A stretch of 64,000 nucleotides of DNA from assembly GCA_037893245.1 (NCBI GenBank), contig JBAIAA010000413.1, positions 930,001 through 994,000 on the forward strand, in the 5' to 3' direction. This DNA is from Crossaster papposus (lineage: Eukaryota > Echinodermata > Asteroidea > Velatida > Solasteridae). Under the pieces are notes generated by a model, which saw nothing but the letters and a program-made list of their open reading frames with translations, searched no databases and was not told the DNA's origin. Each line of letters begins with the position of its first letter. Position 1 is the first letter of the stretch. Below, in pieces: positions 51,617 to 64,000 of the stretch. A program made the position numbers and the translations under genes.

Positions 51617-53560
51617 GACCCATTTTTCAACCGTAATTTTGTCAAGTCTGCCCTCAGATTGAAGCTCAAAAACCAGGGAGTTGATCCTATGCTATATTTA
51701 CACAATCCCACCATTTCTTTCACCAAACGGCATCCGTTTTCAAAAGAAATTGTGGGGGCACTTTTAATGCAAATGAGCTAGCGTAGAAATGTTCCTTACA
51801 ATTAGGGTGGTGCACCCTATAGGGTGCACCTGCCTAATTCAAGTCCCATTGAAAACAGTGTAAAATCAACAATGTTCACGACCAAGTTTCTTGCACACCG
51901 ACATCACTGGGGTTTCTCAAACAACAATCAGATTATTGTCTTGGTCGTTATCTTTCCATTTCTTTTCAATTTTTAGTAGGTTAGCCAATTACATTTTTTA
52001 ATATTCACACCGAAAGAAACACACCTCCCGAAAAGTGATACTTCCCGAGCCTGCAAGCAGCCATTTTACAAATGGCATCCCTCCACGTTCTAGGGCAATT
52101 AGGACCCATTTTTCAACCGTAATTTTGTCAAGTCTGCCCTCGGATTGAAGCTCAAAAACCAGGGAGTTGATCCAATGCTATATTTACACAATCCCACCAT
52201 TTCTTTCACCAAACGGCATCCGTTTTCAAAAGAAATTGTGGGGGCACTTTTAATGCAAATGAGCTAGCGTAGAAATGTTCCTTACAATTAGGGTGGTGCA
52301 CCCTATAGGGTGCACCTGCCTAATTCAAGTCCAATTGAAAAGAGTGTAAAATCAACAATGTTCACGACCAAGTTTCTTGCACACCGACATCACTGGGGTT
52401 TCTCAAACAACAATCAGATTATTGTCTTGGTCTTTATCTTTCCATTTCTTTTCAATTTTTAGTAGGTTAGCCAATTACATTTTTTAATATTCACACCGAA
52501 AGAAACACACCTCCCGAAAAGTGATACTTCCCGAGCCTGCAAGCAGCCATTTTACAAATGGCATCCCTCCACGTTTTAGGGCAATTAGGACCCATTTTTC
52601 AACCGTAATTTTGTCAAGTCTGCCCTCGGATTGAAGCTCAAAAACCAGGGAGTTGATCCAATGCTATATTTACACAATCCCACCATTTCTTTCACCAAAC
52701 GGCATCCGTTTTCAAAAGAAATTGTGGGGGCACTTTTAATGCAAATGAGCTAGCGTAGAAATGTTCCTTACAATTAGGGTGGTGCACCCTATAGGGTGCA
52801 CCTGCCTAATTCAAGTCCCATTGAAAACAGTGTAAAATCAACAATGTTCACGACCAAGTTTCTTGCACACCGACATCACTGGGGTTTCTCAAACAACAAT
52901 CAGATTATTGTCTTGGTCGTTATCTTTCCATTTCTTTTCAATTTTTAGTAGGTTAGCCAATTACATTTTTTAATATTCACACCGAAAGAAACACACCTCC
53001 CGAAAAGTGATACTTCCCGAGCCTGCAAGCAGCCATTTTACAAATGGCATCCCTCCACGTTCTAGGGCAATTAGGACCCATTTTTCAACCGTAATTTTGT
53101 CAAGTCTGCCCTCGGATTGAAGCTCAAAAACCAGGGAGTTGATCCAATGCTATATTTACACAATCCCACCATTTCTTTCACCAAACGGCATCCGTTTTCA
53201 AAAGAAATTGTGGGGGCACTTTTAATGCAAATGAGCTAGCGTAGAAATGTTCCTTACAATTAGGGTGGTGCACCCTATAGGGTGCACCTGCCTAATTCAA
53301 GTCCAATTGAAAAGAGTGTAAAATCAACAATGTTCACGACCAAGTTTCTTGCACACCGACATCACTGGGGTTTCTCAAACAACAATCAGATTATTGTCTT
53401 GGTCTTTATCTTTCCATTTCTTTTCAATTTTTAGTAGGTTAGCCAATTACATTTTTTAATATTCACACCGAAAGAAACACACCTCCCGAAAAGTGATACT
53501 TCCCGAGCCTGCAAGCAGCCATTTTACAAATGGCATCCCTCCACGTTCTAGGGCAATTAG
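51617..53560 (+). repeat. 2-monomer repeat marked by CGTTATC
   Basis: Units at 51617 and 52589 carry CGTTATC at 330-336 and are each followed by a CG/CCAATG/CCAATT/AAAAG unit. The two CGTTATC units differ at 39-40 and 72, so the left exchange point lies inside them. CGTTTTAGGG near 52573 is private to one copy. Confidence 0.6.
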
Positions 53561-56500
53561 GACCCATTTTTCAACCGTAATTTTGTCAAGTCTGCCCTCG
53601 GATTGAAGCTCAAAAACCAGGGAGTTGATCCAATGCTATATTTACACAATCCCACCATTTCTTTCACCAAACGGCATCCGTTTTCAAAAGAAATTGTGGG
53701 GGCACTTTTAATGCAAATGAGCTAGCGTAGAAATGTTCCTTACAATTAGGGTGGTGCACCCTATAGGGTGCACCTGCCTAATTCAAGTCCAATTGAAAAG
53801 AGTGTAAAATCAACAATGTTCACGACCAAGTTTCTTGCACACCGACATCACTGGGGTTTCTCAAACAACAATCAGATTATTGTCTTGGTCTTTATCTTTC
53901 CATTTCTTTTCAATTTTTAGTAGGTTAGCCAATTACATTTTTTAATATTCACACCGAAAGAAACACACCTCCCGAAAAGTGATACTTCCCGAGCCTGCAA
54001 GCAGCCATTTTACAAATGGCATCCCTCCACGTTCTAGGGCAATTAGGACCCATTTTTCAACCGTAATTTTGTCAAGTCTGCCCTCGGATTGAAGCTCAAA
54101 AACCAGGGAGTTGATCCAATGCTATATTTACACAATCCCACCATTTCTTTCACCAAACGGCATCCGTTTTCAAAAGAAATTGTGGGGGCACTTTTAATGC
54201 AAATGAGCTAGCGTAGAAATGTTCCTTACAATTAGGGTGGTGCACCCTATAGGGTGCACCTGCCTAATTCAAGTCCCATTGAAAACAGTGTAAAATCAAC
54301 AATGTTCACGACCAAGTTTCTTGCACACCGACATCACTGGGGTTTCTCAAACAACAATCAGATTATTGTCTTGGTCTTTATCTTTCCATTTCTTTTCAAT
54401 TTTTAGTAGGTTAGCCAATTACATTTTTTAATATTCACACCGAAAGAAACACACCTCCCGAAAAGTGATACTTCCCGAGCCTGCAAGCAGCCATTTTACA
54501 AATGGCATCCCTCCACGTTCTAGGGCAATTAGGACCCATTTTTCAACCGTAATTTTGTCAAGTCTGCCCTTGGATTGAAGCTCAAAAACCAGGGAGTTGA
54601 TCCTATGCTATATTTACACAATCCCACCATTTCTTTCACCAAACGGCATCCGTTTTCAAAAGAAATTGTGGGGGCACTTTTAATGCAAATGAGCTAGCGT
54701 AGAAATGTTCCTTACAATTAGGGTGGTGCACCCTATAGGGTGCACCTGCCTAATTCAAGTCCAATTGAAAAGAGTGTAAAATCAACAATGTTCACGACCA
54801 AGTTTCTTGCACACCGACATCACTGGGGCTTCTCAAACAACAATCAGATTATTGTCTTGGTCTTTATCTTTCCATTTCTTTTCAATTTTTAGTAGGTTAG
54901 CCAATTACATTTTTTAATATTCACACCGAAAGAAACACACCTCCCGAAAAGTGATACTTCCCGAGCCTGCAAGCAGCCATTTTACAAATGGCATCCCTCC
55001 ACGTTCTAGGGCAATTAGAACCCATTTTTCAACCGTAATTTTGTCAAGTCTGCCCTCGGATTGAAGCTCAAAAACCAGGGAGTTGATCCAATGCTATATT
55101 TACACAATCCCACCATTTCTTTCACCAAACGGCATCCGTTTTCAAAAGAAATTGTGGGGGCACTTTTAATGCAAATGAGCTAGCGTAGAAATGTTCCTTA
55201 CAATTAGGGTGGTGCACCCTATAGGGTGCACCTGCCTAATTCAAGTCCCATTGAAAACAGTGTAAAATCAACAATGTTCACGACCAAGTTTCTTGCACAC
55301 CGACATCACTGGGGTTTCTCAAACAACAATCAGATTATTGTCTTGGTCTTTATCTTTCCATTTCTTTTCAATTTTTAGTAGGTTAGCCAATTACATTTTT
55401 TAATATTCACACCGAAAGAAACACACCTCCCGAAAAGTGATACTTCCCGAGCCTGCAAGCAGCCATTTTACAAATGGCATCCCTCCACGTTCTAGGGCAA
55501 TTAGGACCCATTTTTCAACCGTAATTTTGTCAAGTCTGCCCTCGGATTGAAGCTCAAAAACCAGGGAGTTGATCCAATGCTATATTTACACAATCCCACC
55601 ATTTCTTTCACCAAACGGCATCCGTTTTCTAAAGAAATTGTGGGGGCACTTTTAATGCAAATGAGCTAGCGTAGAAATGTTCCTTACAATTAGGGTGGTG
55701 CACCCTATAGGGTGCACCTGCCTAATTCAAGTCCCATTGAAAACAGTGTAAAATCAACAATGTTCACGACCAAGTTTCTTGCACACCGACATCACTGGGG
55801 TTTCTCAAACAACAATCAGATTATTGTCTTGGTCTTTATCTTTCCATTTCTTTTCAATTTTTAGTAGGTTAGCCAATTACATTTTTTAATATTCACACCG
55901 AAAGAAACACACCTCCCGAAAAGTGATACTTCCCGAGCCTGCAAGCAGCCATTTTACAAATGGCATCCCTCCACGTTCTAGGGCAATTAGGACCCATTTT
56001 TCAACCGTAATTTTGTCAAGTCTGCCCTCAGATTGAAGCTCAAAAACCAGGGAGTTGATCCTATGCTATATTTACACAATCCCACCATTTCTTTCACCAA
56101 ACGGCATCCGTTTTCAAAAGAAATTGTGGGGGCACTTTTAATGCAAATGCGCTAGCGTAGAAATGTTCCTTACAATTAGGGTGGTGCACCCTATAGGGTG
56201 CACCTGCCTAATTCAAGTCCCATTGAAAACAGTGTAAAATCAACAATGTTCACGACCAAGTTTCTTGCACACCGACATCACTGGGGTTTCTCAAACAACA
56301 ATCAGATTATTGTCTTGGTCTTTATCTTTCCATTTCTTTTCAATTTTTAGTAGGTTAGCCAATTACATTTTTTAATATTCACACCGAAAGAAACACACCT
56401 CCCGAAAAGTGATACTTCCCGAGCCTGCAAGCAGCCATTTTACAAATGGCATCCCTCCACGTTCTAGGGCAATTAGGACCCATTTTTCAACCGTAATTTT

Positions 56501-58420
56501 GTCAAGTCTGCCCTTGGATTGAAGCTCAAAAACCAGGGAGTTGATCCTATGCTATATTTACACAATCCCACCATTTCTTTCACCAAACGGCATCCGTTTT
56601 CAAAAGAAATTGTGGGGGCACTTTTAATGCAAATGAGCTAGCGTAGAAATGTTCCTTACAATTAGGGTGGTGCACCCTATAGGGTGCACCTGCCTAATTC
56701 AAGTCCAATTGAAAAGAGTGTAAAATCAACAATGTTCACGACCAAGTTTCTTGCACACCGACATCACTGGGGTTTCTCAAACAACAATCAGATTATTGTC
56801 TTGGTCTTTATCTTTCCATTTCTTTTCAATTTTTAGTAGGTTAGCCAATTACATTTTTTAATATTCACACCGAAAGAAACACACCTCCCGAAAAGTGATA
56901 CTTCCCGAGCCTGCAAGCAGCCATTTTACAAATGGCATCCCTCCACGTTCTAGGGCAATTAGGACCCATTTTTCAACCGTAATTTTGTCAAGTCTGCCCT
57001 CGGATTGAAGCTCAAAAACCAGGGAGTTGATCCTATGCTATATTTACACAATCCCACCATTTCTTTCACCAAACGGCATCCGTTTTAAAAAGAAATTGTG
57101 GGGGCACTTTTAATGCAAATGAGCTAGCGTAGAAATGTTCCTTACAATTAGGGTGGTGCACCCTATAGGGTGCACCTGCCTAATTCAAGTCCCATTGAAA
57201 ACAGTGTAAAATCAACAATGTTCACGACCAAGTTTCTTGCACACCGACATCACTGGGGTTTCTCAAACAACAATCAGATTATTGTCTTGGTCTTTATCTT
57301 TCCATTTCTTTTTAATTTTTAGTAGGTTAGCCAATTACATTTTTTAATATTCACACCGAAAGAAACACACCTCCCGAAAAGTGATACTTCCCGAGCCTGC
57401 AAGCAGCCATTTTACAAATGGCATCCCTCCACGTTCTAGGGCAATTAGGACCCATTTTTCAACCGTAATTTTGTCAATTCTGCCCTCAGATTGAAGCTCA
57501 AAAACCAGGGAGTTGATCCTATGCTATATTTACACAATCCCACCATTTCTTTCACCAAACGGCATCCGTTTTCAAAAGAAATTGTTGGGGCACTTTTAAT
57601 GCAAATGAGCTAGCGTAGAAATGTTTCTTACAATTAGGGTGGTGCACCCTATAGGGTGCACCTGCCTAATTCAAGTCCCATTGAAAAGAGTGTAAAATCA
57701 ACAATGTTCACGACCAAGTTTCTTGCACACCGACATCACTGGGGTTTCTCAAACAACAATTAGATTATTGTCTTGGTCTTTATCTTTCCATTTCTTTTCA
57801 ATTTTTAGTAGGTTAGCCAATTACATTTTTTAATATTCACACCGAAAGAAACACACCTCCCGAAAAGTGATACTTCCCGAGCCTGCAAGCAGCCATTTTA
57901 CAAATGGCATCCCTCCACGTTCTAGGGCAATTAGGACCCATTTTTCAACCGTAATTTTGTCAAGTCTGCCCTCAGATTGAAGCTCAAAAACCAGGGAGTT
58001 GATCCTATGCTATATTTACACAATCCCACCATTTCTTTCACCAAACGGCATCCGTTTTCAAAAGAAATTGTGGGGGCACTTTTAATGCAAATGAGCTAGC
58101 GTAGAAATGTTCCTTACAATTAGGGTGGTGCACCCTATAGGGTGCACCTGCCTAATTCAAGTCCCATTGAAAACAGTGTAAAATCAACAATGTTCACGAC
58201 CAAGTTTCTTGCACACCGACATCACTGGGGTTTCTCAAACAACAATCAGATTATTGTCTTGGTCTTTATCTTTCCATTTCTTTTCAATTTTTAGTAGGTT
58301 AGCCAATTACATTTTTTAATATTCACACCGAAAGAAACACACCTCCCGAAAAGTGATACTTCCCGAGCCTGCAAGCAGCCATTTTACAAATGGCATCCCT
58401 CCACGTTCTAGGGCAATTAG

Positions 58421-61337
58421 GACCCATTTTTCAACCGTAATTTTGTCAAGTCTGCCCTCGGATTGAAGCTCAAAAACCAGGGAGTTGATCCTATGCTATA
58501 TTTACACAATCCCACCATTTCTTTCACCAAACGGCATCCGTTTTCAAAAGAAATTGTGGGGGCACTTTTAATGCAAATGAGCTAGCGTAGAAATGTTCCT
58601 TACAATTAGGGTGGTGCACCCTATAGGGTGCACCTGCCTAATTCAAGTCCCATTGAAAACAGTGTAAAATCAACAATGTTCACGACCAAGTTTCTTGCAC
58701 ACCGACATCACTGGGGTTTCTCAAACAACAATCAGATTATTGTCTTGGTCTTTATCTTTCCATTTCTTTTCAATTTTTAGTAGGTTAGCCAATTACATTT
58801 TTTAATATTCACACCGAAAGAAACACACCTCCCGAAAAGTGATACTTCCCGAGCCTGCAAGCAGCCATTTTACAAATGGCATCCCTCCACGTTCTAGGGC
58901 AATTAGGACCCATTTTTCAACCGTAATTTTGTCAAGTCTGCCCTCGGATTGAAGCTCAAAAACCAGGGAGTTGATCCAATGCTATATTTACACAATCCCA
59001 CCATTTCTTTCACCAAACGGCATCCGTTTTCAAAAGAAATTGTGGGGGCACTTTTAATGCAAATGAGCTAGCGTAGAAATGTTCCTTACAATTAGGGTGG
59101 TGCACCCTATAGGGTGCACCTGCCTAATTCAAGTCCCATTGAAAAGAGTGTAAAATCAACAATGTTCACGACCAAGTTTCTTGCACACCGACATCACTGG
59201 GGTTTCTCAAACAACAATCAGATTATTGTCTTGGTCTTTATCTTTCCATTTCTTTTCAATTTTTAGTAGGTTAGCCAATTACATTTTTTAATATTCACAC
59301 CGAAAGAAACACACCTCCCGAAAAGTGATACTTCCCGAGCCTGCAAGCAGCCATTTTACAAATGGCATCCCTCCACGTTCTAGGGCAATTAGGACCCATT
59401 TTTCAACCGTAATTTTGTCAAGTCTGCCCTCGGATTGAAGCTCAAAAACCAGGGAGTTGATCCTATGCTATATTTACACAATCCCACCATTTCTTTCACC
59501 AAACGGCATCCGTTTTCAAAAGAAATTGTGGGGGCACTTTTAATGCAAATGAGCTAGCGTAGAAATGTTCCTTACAATTAGGGTGGTGCACCCTATAGGG
59601 TGCACCTGCCTAATTCAAGTCCCATTGAAAACAGTGTAAAATCAACAATGTTCACGACCAAGTTTCTTGCACACCGACATCACTGGGGTTTCTCAAACAA
59701 CAATCAGATTATTGTCTTGGTCTTTATCTTTCCATTTCTTTTCAATTTTTAGTAGGTTAGCCAATTACATTTTTTAATATTCACACCGAAAGAAACACAC
59801 CTCCCGAAAAAGTGATACTTCCCGAGCCTGCAAGCAGCCATTTTACAAATGGCATCCCTCCACGTTCTAGGGCAATTAGGACCCATTTTTCAACCGTAAT
59901 TTTGTCAAGTCTGCCCTCGGATTGAAGCTCAAAAACCAGGGAGTTGATCCAATGCTATATTTACACAATCCCACCATTTCTTTCACCAAACGGCATCCGT
60001 TTTCAAAAGAAATTGTGGGGGCACTTTTAATGCAAATGAGCTAGCGTAGAAATGTTCCTTACAATTAGGGTGGTGCACCCTATAGGGTGCACCTGCCTAA
60101 TTCAAGTCCCATTGAAAACAGTGTAAAATCAACAATGTTCACGACCAAGTTTCTTGCACACCGACATCACTGGGGTTTCTCAAACAACAATCAGATTATT
60201 GTCTTGGTCTTTATCTTTCCATTTCTTTTCAATTTTTAGTAGGTTAGCCAATTACATTTTTTAATATTCACACCGAAAGAAACACACCTCCCGAAAAGTG
60301 ATACTTCCCGAGCCTGCAAGCAGCCATTTTACAAATGGCATCCCTCCACGTTCTAGGGCAATTAGGACCCATTTTTCAACCGTAATTTTGTCAAGTCTGC
60401 CCTCGGATTGAAGCTCAAAAACCAGGGAGTTGATCCTATGCTATATTTACACAATCCCACCATTTCTTTCACCAAACGGCATCCGTTTTCAAAAGAAATT
60501 GTGGGGGCACTTTTAATGCAAATGAGCTAGCGTAGAAATGTTCCTTACAATTAGGGTGGTGCACCCTATAGGGTGCACCTGCCTAATTCAAGTCCCATTG
60601 AAAACAGTGTAAAATCAACAATGTTCACGACCAAGTTTCTTGCACACCGACATCACTGGGGTTTCTCAAACAACAATCAGATTATTGTCTTGGTCTTTAT
60701 CTTTCCATTTCTTTTCAATTTTTAGTAGGTTAGCCAATTACATTTTTTAATATTCACACCGAAAGAAACACACCTCCCGAAAAGTGATACTTCCCGAGCC
60801 TGCAAGCAGCCATTTTACAAATGGCATCCCTCCACGTTCTAGGGCAATTAGGACCCATTTTTCAACCGTAATTTTGTCAAGTCTGCCCTCGGATTGAAGC
60901 TCAAAAACCAGGGAGTTGATCCAATGCTATATTTACACAATCCCACCATTTCTTTCACCAAACGGCATCCGTTTTCAAAAGAAATTGTGGGGGCACTTTT
61001 AATGCAAATGAGCTAGCGTAGAAATGTTCCTTACAATTAGGGTGGTGCACCCTATAGGGTGCACCTGCCTAATTCAAGTCCAATTGAAAAGAGTGTAAAA
61101 TCAACAATGTTCACGACCAAGTTTCTTGCACACCGACATCACTGGGGTTTCTCAAACAACAATCAGATTATTGTCTTGGTCTTTATCTTTCCATTTCTTT
61201 TCAATTTTTAGTAGGTTAGCCAATTACATTTTTTAATATTCACACCGAAAGAAACACACCTCCCGAAAAGTGATACTTCCCGAGCCTGCAAGCAGCCATT
61301 TTACAAATGGCATCCCTCCACGTTCTAGGGCAATTAG
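58421..61337 (+). repeat. 2-monomer alternation of CCTATG and CCAATG units
   Basis: Units at 58421, 59393 and 60366 combine CG with CCTATG, an uncommon pairing in this window. Units at 58907, 59880 and 60852 are CG/CCAATG. The strict alternation over six monomers implies a 972-bp repeating pair. Confidence 0.6.
59393..59879 (+). repeat. Variant monomer, 487 bp (extra A)
   Basis: The AAAA run of CCCGAAAAGTG is AAAAA at 59807-59811. This is a CG/CCTATG-type unit. Confidence 0.85.
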
Positions 61338-64000
61338 GACCCATTTTTCAACCGTAATTTTGTCAAGTCTGCCCTCAGATTGAAGCTCAAAAACCAGGGA
61401 GTTGATCCTATGCTATATTTACACAATCCCACCATTTCTTTCACCAAACGGCATCCGTTTTCAAAAGAAATTGTGGGGGCACTTTTAATGCAAATGAGCT
61501 AGCGTAGAAATGTTCCTTACAATTAGGGTGGTGCACCCTATAGGGTGCACCTGCCTAATTCAAGTCCCATTGAAAACAGTGTAAAATCAACAATGTTCAC
61601 GACCAAGTTTCTTGCACACCGACATCACTGGGGTTTCTCAAACAACAATCAGATTATTGTCTTGGTCTTTATCTTTCCATTTCTTTTCAATTTTTAGTAG
61701 GTTAGCCAATTACATTTTTTAATATTCACACCGAAAGAAACACACCTCCCGAAAAGGGATACTTCCCGAGCCTGCAAGCAGCCATTTTACAAATGGCATC
61801 CCTCCACGTTCTAGGGCAATTAGGACCCATTTTTCAACCGTAATTTTGTCAAGTCTGCCCTCAGATTGAAGCTCAAAAACCAGGGAGTTGATCCTATGCT
61901 ATATTTACACAATCCCACCATTTCTTTCACCAAACGGCATCCGTTTTCAAAAGAAATTGTGGGGGCACTTTTAATGCAAATGAGCTAGCGTAGAAATGTT
62001 CCTTACAATTAGGGTGGTGCACCCTATAGGGTGCACCTGCCTAATTCAAGTCCCATTGAAAACAGTGTAAAATCAACAATGTTCACGACCAAGTTTCTTG
62101 CACACCGACATCACTGGGGTTTCTCAAACAACAATCAGATTATTGTCTTGGTCTTTATCTTTCCATTTCTTTTCAATTTTTAGTAGGTTAGCCAATTACA
62201 TTTTTTAATATTCACACCGAAAGAAACACACCTCCCGAAAAGTGATACTTCCCGAGCCTGCAAGCAGCCATTTTACAAATGGCATCCCTCCACGTTCTAG
62301 GGCAATTAGGACCCATTTTTCAACCGTAATTTTGTCAAGTCTGCCCTCAGATTGAAGCTCAAAAACCAGGGAGTTGATCCTATGCTATATTTACACAATC
62401 CCACCATTTCTTTCACCAAACGGCATCCGTTTTCAAAAGAAATTGTGGGGGCACTTTTAATGCAAATGAGCTAGCGTAGAAATGTTCCTTACAATTAGGG
62501 TGATGCACCCTATAGGGTGCAACTGCCTAATTCAAGTCCAATTGAAAAGAGTGTAAAATCAACAATGTTCACGACCAAGTTTCTTGCACACCGACATCAC
62601 TGGGGTTTCTCAAACAACAATCAGATTATTGTCTTGGTCTTTATCTTTCCATTTCTTTTCAATTTTTAGTAGGTTAGCCAATTACATTTTTTAATATTCA
62701 CACCGAAAGAAACACACCTCCCGAAAAGTGATACTTCCCGAGCCTGCAAGCAGCCATTTTACAAATGGCATCCCTCCACGTTCTAGGGCAATTAGGACCC
62801 ATTTTTCAACCGTAATTTTGTCAAGTCTGCCCTCGGATTGAAGCTCAAAAACCAGGGAGTTGATCCAATGCTATATTTACACAATCCCACCATTTCTTTC
62901 ACCAAACGGCATCCGTTTTCAAAAGAAATTGTGGGGGCACTTTTAATGCAAATGAGCTAGCGTAGAAATGTTCCTTACAATTAGGGTGGTGCACCCTATA
63001 GGGTGCACCTGCCTAATTCAAGTCCCATTGAAAACAGTGTAAAATCAACAATGTTCACGACCAAGTTTCTTGCACACCGACATCACTGGGGTTTCTCAAA
63101 CAACAATCAGATTATTGTCTTGGTCTTTATCTTTCCATTTCTTTTCAATTTTTAGTAGGTTAGCCAATTACATTTTTTAATATTCACACCGAAAGAAACA
63201 CACCTCCCGAAAAGTGATACTTCCCGAGCCTGCAAGCAGCCATTTTACAAATGGCATCCCTCCACGTTCTAGGGCAATTAGGACCCATTTTTCAACCGTA
63301 ATTTTGTCAAGTCTGCCCTCGGATTGAAGCTCAAAAACCAGGGAGTTGATCCAATGCTATATTTACACAATCCCACCATTTCTTTCACCAAACGGCATCC
63401 GTTTTCAAAAGAAATTGTGGGGGCACTTTTAATGCAAATGAGCTAGCGTAGAAATGTTCCTTACAATTAGGGTGGTGCACCCTATAGGGTGCACCTGCCT
63501 AATTCAAGTCCCATTGAAAACAGTGTAAAATCAACAATGTTCACGACCAAGTTTCTTGCACACCGACATCACTGGGGTTTCTCAAACAACAATCAGATTA
63601 TTGTCTTGGTCTTTATCTTTCCATTTCTTTTCAATTTTTAGTAGGTTAGCCAATTACATTTTTTAATATTCACACCGAAAGAAACACACCTCCCGAAAAG
63701 TGATACTTCCCGAGCCTGCAAGCAGCCATTTTACAAATGGCATCCCTCCACGTTCTAGGGCAATTAGGACCCATTTTTCAACCGTAATTTTGTCAAGTCT
63801 GCCCTCGGATTGAAGCTCAAAAACCAGGGAGTTGATCCAATGCTATATTTACACAATCCCACCATTTCTTTCACCAAACGGCATCCGTTTTCAAAAGAAA
63901 TGGTGGGGGCACTTTTAATGCAAATGAGCTAGCGTAGAAATGTTCCTTACAATTAGGGTGGTGCACCCTATAGGGTGCACCTGCCTAATTCAAGTACCAT

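Larger units (their letters stand above)
50377..64000 (+). repeat. Satellite array, block 4: end of interrupted monomer, 27 monomers, 233-bp partial
   Basis: The interrupted monomer resumes at 50377 with the second TAA copy. Full units start at 50645 and every 486 bp to 59393, the last being 487 bp, then at 59880 and every 486 bp to 63282. A partial unit from 63768 reaches monomer position 233 at the window edge. CG types predominate here. Variant pairs include CGTTAT near 330-335 (units at 51617 and 52589) and alternating CCTATG/CCAATG units between 58421 and 61337. The final unit has two private changes (ATGGTGGG, AGTACCAT). No gene is visible and the array continues past the edge. Confidence 0.97.

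Noticed and set aside
1-64000. CRISPR-like array
   Set aside because: The whole 486-bp unit repeats with no short repeat/unique spacer pattern, and no cas genes are present.
1-64000. rDNA intergenic spacer or tandem small-RNA genes
   Set aside because: No rRNA sequence, tRNA-like cloverleaf, A/B box pair or Pol III T-run terminator arrangement was recognised in the unit.

Overview
The window is one uninterrupted block of eukaryotic-type satellite DNA. From first to last base it is a head-to-tail array of a 486-bp monomer, phased here so that position 1 is the G of GACCCATTTTTCAACC. I count 132 consecutive monomer starts plus a 233-bp partial unit running off the right edge. The arithmetic closes exactly after correcting for two monomers shortened to 183 bp, one 219-bp insertion with its 3-bp target duplication, and five one-base indels. 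All units have the same orientation. My hand count of the consensus gives about 40.5% G+C. There is no credible protein gene, rRNA, tRNA, CRISPR array or telomere repeat, and the array continues beyond both edges. The sequence suggests a nuclear chromosome of a eukaryote (heterochromatin, possibly pericentromeric or centromeric), but nothing in it names the species.

The monomer has internal structure. Each full copy carries a perfect 22-bp palindrome (monomer positions 193-214) inside a 40-bp imperfect dyad (184-223). There are also two small hairpins (109-123 and 444-460), a T-rich/AT-rich tract (about 331-390) and one NheI-type GCTAGC site (161-166).

The monomers are nearly identical, but a limited set of diagnostic variants recurs: CA/CG/TG at 39-40; CCTATG/CCAATG/TTCTATG/CCGATG near 70-75; G/C at 170; C/A at 231; C/G at 240; T/G at 331; C/T at 336; and others. 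These variants show higher-order structure that changes along the array. At 0-9 kb there is a loose 9-monomer periodicity with a local 2-monomer expansion. At 13-20 kb a segment of about 2.6 kb carrying a deleted 183-bp monomer is present twice, 4,557 bp apart. At 31-33 kb there is a 2-monomer repeat. At 34.7-46.4 kb there is a 5,832-bp (12-monomer) tandem duplication with an inner 6-monomer (2,916-bp) periodicity and a chimeric junction monomer. At 45.6-48.5 kb there is a 3-monomer repeat, and at 51.6-53.6 kb and 58-60.8 kb there is 2-monomer alternation. This is the pattern expected from repeated unequal exchange or gene conversion.

The only non-satellite DNA is a 219-bp element at 50158-50376. 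It has perfect 21-bp terminal inverted repeats and a TAA target-site duplication, so it is a MITE-like non-autonomous DNA transposon, most compatible with PIF/Harbinger. It sits in the outer arm of the 40-bp dyad of one monomer.
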